DNA of 6,049 nt, taken from contig JBPBPY010000484.1 of NCBI GenBank assembly GCA_050954505.1, positions 1-6,049 on the forward strand. The letters run 5' to 3'. The notes beneath the pieces are model-generated. The model was not told where the DNA came from. It saw only the letters and a list, made by a program, of their open reading frames with translations, and made no database searches. Positions 1 through 6,001 of this stretch are shown here, piece by piece (within the stretch, counting starts at the first letter, position 1; every line of letters starts with the position of its first letter). Origin of the DNA: JAQGMO01 sp050954505 (GTDB lineage: Bacteria; Pseudomonadota; Gammaproteobacteria; Burkholderiales; Burkholderiaceae_D). The position numbers and the translations under genes are program-made.

Positions 1-61
1 CCTGCGGCACCCCATGGCAGTGCAGACAACGCACCGTGCCCCAACAACAAAGACACCAACG

Positions 62-1189
62 ATGCTTGATTTCAAACTCCTCAAAACCGATGGCAATGCA
101 CGCTGTGGCCAGGTCACCGTCAACCATGGCGTGATCGAAACGCCGATCTTCATGCCTGTGGGGACCTATGGCACGGTAAAAGCGATGTCGCCGCTGGAGC
201 TCAAGGAAATCGATGCCCACATCATCCTTGGCAATACCTTTCATCTCTGGCTGCGTCCGGGCACCGAGATCATCGAAAAATTCGGCGGCTTGCATGGCTT
301 CATGGGATGGGACAAACCGATACTGACCGACTCGGGCGGCTTCCAGGTGTTTTCACTGGGCGCCATGCGCAAGATCACCGAGCAAGGTGTGCATTTTGCC
401 TCACCGATCAATGGCGACAAGCTGTTCCTGTCGCCGGAAGTATCGATGCAGATCCAGCGTTCGCTCAATTCCGACATCGTCATGCAGTTCGACGAATGCA
501 CACCGTATGAAATCGATGGACGTCCAGCCACCAGCGAAGAGGCCGAGCGCTCGATGCGCATGTCGCTGCGCTGGGCACAGCGCTCGCGCGATGAGTTCCA
601 TGGCGGTGAAAATCCGAATGCCTTGTTCGGCATCGTCCAGGGCGGCATGTTTGAAAACCTGCGCGACGAATCGCTGGCCGGCTTGAACGAGATCGGCTTC
701 GACGGCATTGCCATCGGCGGCCTGTCGGTAGGCGAGCCGAAGGAAGACATGCTGCGCGTGCTGGCGCATGTGGGACCGAAGCTGCCGGCCGACAAACCCC
801 ATTACCTGATGGGCGTGGGCACCCCGGAAGACCTGGTCGAAGGGGTGGCAAACGGCATTGACATGTTCGACTGTGTGATGCCAACCCGCAATGCGCGCAA
901 TGGTTGGCTGTTTACCCGCTTTGGCGATGTGAAGATCAAGAATGCACGCTACAAGGACGACACCAGGCCACTCGATGAAACCTGCGGCTGCTATGCCTGC
1001 AAGAATTTCTCGCGCGCCTATCTGCACCATTTGCACCGCGCCGGCGAAATTCTGGGCGCGCGCTTGAACACTGTCCATAACCTGCATTACTACCTGCAGC
1101 TGATGAAGGACATGCGCGAAGCAATCGAGCTGGGCCGCTTCCAGGCGTTTGTGCTGGCCTTCAAGAGCGAGCGTGCGCGCGGTGTCTGA
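62..1189 (+). CDS. tgt: Queuine/preQ1 tRNA-guanine transglycosylase (tRNA-ribosyltransferase)
   Basis: This cytoplasmic enzyme exchanges guanine-34 in the anticodon of Asp, Asn, His and Tyr tRNAs for the queuosine precursor preQ1. Family signatures are seen throughout. From ATG 62 the product is 375 residues, the same length as the E. coli enzyme. LTDSGGFQVFSLG carries the general Asp (residue 90), followed by FDECTPY and GIVQGG, and FDCVMPTRNARNG carries the nucleophile Asp (residue 270). The zinc site CGCYAC plus a downstream His gives C308, C310, C313 and H339. These are offset by a constant six residues from the E. coli zinc ligands as I recall them. An in-frame ATG at 14 would add 16 residues (MAVQTTHRAPTTKTPT) that do not look like the family. 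Neither start has a clear Shine-Dalgarno, so 62 is chosen by homology. The gene is intact. Its usual neighbour queA would lie upstream, outside the window, and yajC is displaced by the minus-strand insertion downstream. Confidence 0.97.
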   Translation: MLDFKLLKTDGNARCGQVTVNHGVIETPIFMPVGTYGTVKAMSPLELKEIDAHIILGNTFHLWLRPGTEIIEKFGGLHGFMGWDKPILTDSGGFQVFSLGAMRKITEQGVHFASPINGDKLFLSPEVSMQIQRSLNSDIVMQFDECTPYEIDGRPATSEEAERSMRMSLRWAQRSRDEFHGGENPNALFGIVQGGMFENLRDESLAGLNEIGFDGIAIGGLSVGEPKEDMLRVLAHVGPKLPADKPHYLMGVGTPEDLVEGVANGIDMFDCVMPTRNARNGWLFTRFGDVKIKNARYKDDTRPLDETCGCYACKNFSRAYLHHLHRAGEILGARLNTVHNLHYYLQLMKDMREAIELGRFQAFVLAFKSERARGV

Positions 1190-1194
1190 ACCAC

Positions 1195-1204
1195 GCCGGC
1201 AAGC
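1195..1204 (+). repeat. Left copy of a 10-bp direct repeat flanking the extra DNA
   Basis: GCCGGCAAGC begins five bases after the tgt stop codon. An identical copy lies at 5484-5493 in the yajC leader. The two copies bracket the minus-strand paralogue pair. They could mark the ends of an insertion (target duplication or short-homology recombination). The motif is GC-rich and could match by chance. Confidence 0.45.
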
Positions 1205-1253
1205 ATTCAAAACAGCCCGTTTGCTCCACCCAGGGGAGTGCGGACGACATGTT

Positions 1254-1280
1254 CCCCATATGCCGCATTCGCGGCAGGGG
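1254..1280. other. Stem-loop between tgt and the minus-strand gene
   Basis: TGCCGC (1261-1266) and GCGGCA (1271-1276) pair perfectly around the loop ATTC. Outside them CCCC (1254-1257) and GGGG (1277-1280) can extend the stem if ATA (1258-1260) bulges out. It lies between the convergent tgt and the decayed minus-strand gene. There is no T-run on either side, so it is not a classical intrinsic terminator. It may still act as a weak bidirectional end or 3' stabiliser. Confidence 0.4.
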
Positions 1281-1301
1281 GGCGTCGACTGTGCCTGGAA
1301 G

Positions 1302-3830
1302 TCAGGCTGTGCGAGCGGTGCGCGCACGCCGGTCTGCGCCGCTGCAGACGCTGGCGCTGTTGCCGTTTCTGGCACATGAATGCGTTGCAAGGGTACCGGC
1401 GGCATCGAGGCGCCGTGCAACGGTCGCTCCAGGCGCGGCGTGGTCACTGTCGCGGTCGATGAGCCATGCCGGATGTCCTGCCTGCTGCCACCGAGCTGGT
1501 CGTATTGCTTTTGCAGAAAATGCTTGAGTTTTTTTTCGCCGCAGACCAGATAGTGCTTCTTGCCAGGCAGCTTGACCAGAAACCCCAGCCAGTTGCGAGT
1601 CGATTGCACAGAGCTGTGCGCAAGGGAGGCAATTCGTTCCAGCGCGGGTCGCGCAAGCCGTTGCGGTCCCCCGGCAATGCTTGCAGGATTGCTTCCAGAT
1701 TCGCCCAATCGACCAGGACCTTGTCCGCTTCATTGCCGGCAAATCCGGACACGTCCGCATAGGGGAAATAATGTTCACTGCGCCAGGCCAGGTGCCGGGT
1801 CTGCAAGACGGTTTCAATCCGGCTGATCAACTGCGCTCCGGTCAAGCGCCGGTTGACGGCAAGTGGCGCTTTGCCATCGGCAGGAAGCATCGGGCTGGGC
1901 AGCGCGGCTGCCACCGGGATGGACTCGAGCGAGCGTGACGTTGCTGGCGCAGATGCAGGGCGCGTTGCAGCGGGTGACGCCGGCAGCGATGGATTGCGCG
2001 CTCGATGCGCCGCAGGGTGTGGCGCGATCCGGCGCAGCTTGAAAGCTGGCGAGCCTGGTTCGGCACCGGCGGCGGCTTCGCATGCCGCAGCGATAGGCGT
2101 TGCTGGCCCTGGCACGACTGGTTTCCAGGCTGGCTCCAATCAGCTTGCCGTGCGGGTACCTCGGCAGGCAGGAGATGCCGGGTATCGATGTCCATCGCTT
2201 CGGCAGGGTTTGTACTGGAAGGTGCTTGGGAAGAAGCATGCGGCAGCACGCCGTGCCGAGGCGCAGGCGCGCGCTGGCCATCGCTGTTGATGATGCCCTC
2301 AAGTGTGACGCGGGAGTGCGCAGCAATACATGTGCTGACTTCGAGGCCATCCTCGACCACGCAACCGGCACCGATATCGGCGCCGCTGCGCACATGTACA
2401 TTGTTTCCCAGCGTGACGTCATTACCAATGCGGCAGTTTCGTTCGACTCTGACGTTGGCGCCAAATGCGACACCGGTGCCGATCGTGCATGGATGGGTAA
2501 GATGCAAATTGCCCTTGATGAGGCTACCAGAGGTCATCGACGTCACCTGCAAGGCGTCGATGCGTGCATTGTCGGCAATCACGACGCCGGCGGGCAAGGT
2601 TATTCCGGCACTGACGACAACATTTTTTCCAAAACGCACCGGCCCAAGCAGATGCACGCCTTTGCCCAGTGCAAGGTCGCCGTTCAATATGCTGCCGCAG
2701 CTGGCGGCGGACATCCCGTGGTGGTCGAACCGGTCCACTTTTCCATTGGCTTCCACGATCCAGCCTGATGGCAAGACGATTCCTGCCCCGAGCTTCGCAC
2801 CCATGCGCAGGATGACGGATGAGGCAAGCCGGCAATTGGCGCCGATGACCGCCAGCGGATACAACAGCGCGCCATGGATCTGCGAATTTGATTCGACCAG
2901 CCAGTTGTGAAAATAGGGATGCCGCCATGGAGAACTCTCGAGATAGTCATGCGGCCAGACCGATAGCAAGCTGTGCACTGCGTTGTCAAACAGCAGGTCT
3001 CTCGATGCCGTGCTTTGCGGCGCATCGCTGCCCTGGAAACCGTTGCGCAAGGCGACGAATGCGGCATGGAAATTGGCGAGCTGGTGGATGCCGCACTGCG
3101 CCGCCAGATCAAGCAGGTGCAGCATCGACTGCCCGCCGGTTTTCAAAAAACTGCTGCTGAAGTGGTTTTTGCGCCATGGCAGACCGAGCCGCACCACCGC
3201 CGTGATATGTTCCAGCAATGACGCCTGCAGCGTGCCGACCAGCAAATTCAGGTTTTGCTGCGCCATCGCAATGCAGGGTTGCCCTTCGATCCGGTTGACG
3301 AAATCCTGCTGCCGGGCCAAATATTGTCTGGCTTGTTCCGGCGTCGAGCAATGTGGCAGCGGACTCTGAAAAAGATAGGCCTGTGCACCCTGCGCATTGG
3401 TGTCCTCGCATGCACCATGCTGGAAAGCTTCTACCTGCAGCATCGCGCAAATTTGCTGCAAAAGCGCCTGTTTGTACAGCAGACGCCCGCTCGGCAGTGT
3501 TCGCAATGATGTGTCCGCATCGTCGCCGCCATCGAGGTTTTCGGCCTGTACGGGTTCCTGCCTGACAAAGTTTGCCAGCAAGCTGGCAAACTTTGTCAGT
3601 ATTTTCAGCAAAACACCGCCCTCCGATGCCGCTGCCGGGTCCGGGCCGGCGTCGGGGTCGATCGGGGACCGCTCGAGGGCACGCGCACGCAATGCAGTCC
3701 AATCCGCTTCAGACAGCGCAACATTGCAGGCGACTTTTTCTATAATGATGGCCGGATTGATACCCTCGCGACAGCGTGAAATTGCCGCAACGACCTTTTC
3801 CGCACTGGCGCGATCAGGATACCGGGACAC
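1302..3830 (-). pseudogene. Frameshifted hexapeptide-repeat (left-handed beta-helix) protein, left paralogue, family unknown
   Basis: I do not recognise this gene by name. The frame that opens at GTG 3830 runs to a TGA at 1842-1844. Residues 1-310 look helical, with no signal peptide or membrane segment. Residues about 320-515 (nt 2286-2873) are a hexapeptide-repeat array, with strings such as CRIGNDVTLGNNVHV and SGADIGAGCVVEDG. A Pro/Ala-rich linker follows. Within the linker (2139-1842) the sensible protein continues one frame over, ending in a distinct domain with LTGAQLISRIETVLQ and VLVDWANLEAILQ. A second shift at about 1650-1560 moves it into the frame reading VKLPGKKHYLVCGEKK. That frame has no stop until 401, deep antisense to tgt, so the true end is lost; 1302 is the nearest stop in the original frame. 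Both shifts are of the one-base-loss type. The GTG has no visible Shine-Dalgarno. Beta-helix arrays of this type occur in acyltransferases and in structural proteins. I see no diagnostic catalytic motif, so no function is assigned. It is a decayed gene unless sequencing errors caused the shifts. Confidence 0.75.
3562..3599. repeat. Perfect 18-bp inverted repeat with 2-nt spacer
   Basis: CTGACAAAGTTTGCCAGC (3562-3579), then AA, then its exact reverse complement (3582-3599). The bases just outside (C3561, T3600) no longer pair. The palindrome lies in the helical N-terminal part of the left paralogue and encodes LTKFASLLANFV on the minus strand without breaking the frame. The plus strand continues TATTTTC, only a weak T-run, so a terminator role is doubtful. 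It could extrude as a cruciform or form a very stable RNA hairpin. Confidence 0.9.
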
Positions 3831-3854
3831 ACAATGATTGCTGAAGGAAACGCG

Positions 3855-5373
3855 TTAGGGGAACGTGGTGGCGAGATAGTGGAAGACAATCGCCCAGTCG
3901 GGCGGGTACAAGCAGGTAGCGTGGGTAGACCAGCATGCTGCCTTGTCGGCTGCCATGGCTGGCCGGCTCTGTGCGCAATGGGTCGGCAGCTCCGAGCCTG
4001 ACGCGGTCTGTTCTCGTGTCAAATCGATGGTATCGGGAATGGAGGCAGGGGAAGCAGTGCCGGTTGCCGTCTGCGCCGCAATGTCAGCAGGAAGGGGCGT
4101 GGCATTCGACACTGCAGTGGCCGTCGCAATGGTGGCGGCATTCGGGACTGTATCGACAGTGCTGACAGGCGCAAGGTTCGGTAGCGCAACGGCAGCGCTG
4201 GCAGGGGCGGCGACCTCGAGCCCGGTGACAGCAAGCGCGGGCGTGGCAGGCGTCGCAGGCGAGACGGTCGATACAACGGTGGAAGTGGAAAAGGGCGTGG
4301 CAGCCGGGACACTGGTGGCAGTGGGGGCCGCAGTGCTGGCAGAAACCGCAGTGGCAGTGGAAACCGGCCGGGTAATCATTGCGGCAAGCGGGGCGGGTCC
4401 GGCCGGTGTTAGACGGAAGGTCTGGCCAGGGTGGGAATCGGTCGCAGCAGCGATAAATTCCTGCAAACGTTCGCCATCGACAAGCGTCGAACCATCCGGA
4501 CGGTAAATTCTTTGCAGGATGACTTTGCAGCCAGGGTCAATCGCATGCTTGACCAGAATTCCATTTTCCACGATGCATCCCGTCCCCAGCGAGATCCCGG
4601 GGCCGAGCTTGACGAAATCACCCAGCGTGACACCATCGCCTACGATGCAGTGTTCAGCCAGGACCACGTTTGCACCAAGACTGACGTGATTGCCAACCGT
4701 CGCACCGATTTTTACATCCAGGTTGCCATGAATTACAGTGCCGGCCGGCAGCGTGCCGGCGCCGACCAGATGATCGATACGCGCATGGTCGGCGATGCTG
4801 ATATGAGCAGGCAGGTTGCCCGCGACAATTTCGACGTGTTTGCCAAAACGCACCGGACCAGAGAGGCGCACGTCCTTACCCAATTTCAGGTTGCCGGTCA
4901 AAATGCAGCGATGAGATTGGTTTTGCGGCAATGCATGGGTAAATTCTGTTACCCGGCTCGACGTCGCGACAATCCAGTGGTCCGGTAGCGCCAGTCCATT
5001 GCCAAGATGCGCGCCGGTGCGCAAGACGGCTCCTTCGCCAACCCGGCAATCTTTTCCCACCGTGCTCGCTGGATAAAGCAGGCAGCTCGGGAGCAGCTTT
5101 CCCACTCCACCACTTCCCGTTGACCGCATTCCTCCTGCCAGCGGTCGTCGCTGGCCCAGGCGCACGCCACATCGGCAGCCGGCTGTGCATGTCTTGCAGA
5201 GATTTTTTCCAGCAGATTGCAAACCCTGTGCAGGGGGGCGAACATCGTGACAGGTTCGGGCAGCTGCCCATCACTGGAACTGCTGAGTAGCCCGAGGACG
5301 GCGCGGGTATGCAAGCTGCGCCAATGAGCCAGCTCCAGGCGGTTTTGCCGGGCAAGCGCTGGCCGCCCGGCTT
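3855..5373 (-). pseudogene. 5'-truncated, frameshifted hexapeptide-repeat protein, right paralogue, family unknown
   Basis: This is a paralogue of the gene to its left. Both beta-helix arrays contain GPVRFGK, an [IV]AD-ARID-L motif and an LLYP stretch before the first rung. From TTG 5222 the reading frame is open to TAA 3855-3857, but its first 40 residues look spurious. The sensible upstream protein is in the neighbouring frame, open from 5373, with APLHRVCNLLEKI and DDRWQEECGQREVVEW. It resembles the end of the other paralogue's helical region. Adding one base to the GGG run at 5101-5103 (CCC on the plus strand) joins VVEW to GKLLPSCLLYP. The beta-helix spans about 4496-5099. About 135 residues rich in Thr, Ala, Val, Ser and Pro follow (about 4007-4412), then DTIDLTREQ and a short C-terminus ending DWAIVFHYLATTFP. 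Upstream of 5373 the frame is closed by TAA and the yajC leader begins, so roughly the first 200 residues present in the other paralogue seem lost. It is probably not functional. The repeat-family assignment is firm; the biological role is unknown. Confidence 0.72.
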
Positions 5374-5432
5374 AGGATTTTCCAGAGTATCCGTCAGTGC
5401 ACGGCGAGCCCAGCGGGGCGGCAATGCAGTGC

Positions 5433-5458
5433 TAAAATGCCGGGTTAATTAAAATGCC
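5433..5458. promoter_or_regulatory. AT-rich island with duplicated TAAAATGCC, possible promoter region for yajC
   Basis: TAAAATGCC occurs at 5433-5441 and again at 5450-5458, a period of 17 bases, with the palindrome TTAATTAA (5445-5452) spanning the gap and the start of the second copy. This is the only markedly AT-rich patch between the minus-strand remnant and yajC. TAAAAT resembles a -10 element, but I see no credible -35 hexamer 16-18 bases upstream of either copy. A promoter or operator here is an inference from composition and position. Confidence 0.25.
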
Positions 5459-5459
5459 A

Positions 5460-5508
5460 CGCAAATTCTCCGGTCCCACAGCGGCCGGCAAGCGGAATTT
5501 GCGACCGG
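5460..5508 (+). promoter_or_regulatory. yajC leader with two mutually exclusive hairpins
   Basis: CGCAAATTC (5460-5468) is the exact reverse complement of GAATTTGCG (5495-5503). CCGGTC (5470-5475) is the exact reverse complement of GACCGG (5503-5508). The pairings interleave and share G5503. The spacing between the right arms is zero, too short for an ordinary pseudoknot, so the stems would compete. They sit 24-33 bases upstream of the yajC ribosome binding site. A regulatory role is inferred only. Confidence 0.35.
5484..5493 (+). repeat. Right copy of the 10-bp direct repeat flanking the extra DNA
   Basis: GCCGGCAAGC is identical to 1195-1204. If the DNA between the copies were removed, tgt and yajC would be separated by 63 bases that keep the yajC ribosome binding site. 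This fits a close tgt-yajC arrangement. Confidence 0.45.
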
Positions 5509-5531
5509 ATCACGATCCAACTCATACCTCT

Positions 5532-5535
5532 GGAG
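5532..5535 (+). promoter_or_regulatory. Shine-Dalgarno of yajC
   Basis: GGAG lies six bases upstream of the GTG at 5542. It supports this non-ATG start, which also gives the expected YajC N-terminus. Confidence 0.75.
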
Positions 5536-5541
5536 CAACAA

Positions 5542-5868
5542 GTGTTCATTTCCAATGCCTACGCGCAATCATTCAGCATTCCTGGCCTGGACAGCAACAT
5601 CGCCAGTTTCCTGCCCATCATCCTGATGTTCGTGGTGCTGTATTTCCTCATGATCCGCCCGCAGATGAAGCGTCAGAAAGAACAGAAATCGATGATGGAT
5701 GCGCTGACCAAGGGCGACGAAGTCGTCACCGCCGGCGGCATCCTGGGCAAGGTCAGCAAGGTCACCGATGCCTATGTGACGCTGGAGATTTCTACCGGTG
5801 TGGAAATTCCGGTGCAAAAGAATGCCATCGCCACGCTGCTGCCGAAGGGCACCATCAAGTCGCTGTAA
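5542..5868 (+). CDS. yajC: Preprotein translocase accessory subunit YajC
   Basis: YajC is a small inner-membrane protein that associates with SecDF and the SecYEG channel. The product is 108 residues, typical for the family. It starts at GTG with a good Shine-Dalgarno. A short N-terminal segment (MFISNAYAQ) leads to a single membrane helix at about residues 20-38 (ASFLPIILMFVVLYFLMIRP). The basic RPQMKRQKEQK stretch then faces the cytoplasm. The conserved domain GDEVVTAGGILGKV with VTLEISTGVEIPVQKNAI follows. The frame is intact with no odd features. secD follows after 133 bases, the usual order. Transcription would normally come through tgt. With antisense-oriented DNA in between, a local promoter in the leader may be needed. 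Confidence 0.97.
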   Translation: MFISNAYAQSFSIPGLDSNIASFLPIILMFVVLYFLMIRPQMKRQKEQKSMMDALTKGDEVVTAGGILGKVSKVTDAYVTLEISTGVEIPVQKNAIATLLPKGTIKSL

Positions 5869-5881
5869 TCGTTGTCGATGG

Positions 5882-5908
5882 ATGCTGCCGGATTTGCCAT
5901 GGCAGCAT
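5882..5908. other. Stem-loop just downstream of yajC
   Basis: ATGCTGCC (5882-5889) pairs perfectly with GGCAGCAT (5901-5908) around an 11-base loop, 14 bases after the yajC stop. No T-run follows, so it is unlikely to be a full terminator. It could protect the yajC 3' end or tune the yajC:secD ratio. Confidence 0.45.
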
Positions 5909-5947
5909 GTTCGTCGCCTGGGTGGCAATGCTGGTGCCGCCAGGGCA

Positions 5948-5964
5948 GCGGCCACTTCGGCCGC
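5948..5964. other. GC-only hairpin in the yajC-secD spacer
   Basis: GCGGCC (5948-5953) pairs with GGCCGC (5959-5964) around ACTTC. It is about 38 bases before the secD start and has no T-run after it. Its role is unknown; it may simply reflect GC-rich sequence. Confidence 0.3.
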
Positions 5965-6001
5965 CGCCGCTGATACATGGAACGTCTGGGACGTAAAAGA
6001 T

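Noticed and set aside
241..795. Second minus-strand open frame inside tgt
   Set aside because: It is fully contained in tgt, has no ribosome binding site and its composition is unlike a protein domain.
401..1301. Long minus-strand open frame antisense to tgt, continuing from the left paralogue
   Set aside because: It overlaps a strongly conserved gene, and its peptide is rich in His, Gln and Ala as expected from antisense of GC-rich codons. It is open only by chance after the real frame was lost.
2005..2910. Plus-strand frame of about 300 codons opposite the beta-helix
   Set aside because: It has no repeat or domain logic. The minus strand carries an unmistakable hexapeptide pattern in the same bases.
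3741..3746. Perfect TATAAT on the plus strand
   Set aside because: No -35 element at 16-18 bases upstream and no plausible plus-strand gene follows. It lies within the left paralogue's coding sequence.
3943..4506. Plus-strand Val/Ala/Gly-rich open frame
   Set aside because: It is the mirror of the Thr/Ala/Val/Pro-rich tail of the right paralogue; a low-complexity coding strand leaves its complement open.
1205..5483. Terminal inverted repeats or a transposase marking the extra DNA as an insertion sequence
   Set aside because: I compared the ends by eye and saw no inverted match, and no frame resembles a transposase or integrase.
5460..5508. H-type pseudoknot from the interleaved leader stems
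   Set aside because: The connection between the two right arms is zero bases, which cannot span a 9-bp stem. Alternative hairpins are the physically sensible reading.
5454..5996. Plus-strand open frame overlapping all of yajC
   Set aside because: It is yajC in a shifted frame; yajC itself has a Shine-Dalgarno, a membrane helix and the family domain.
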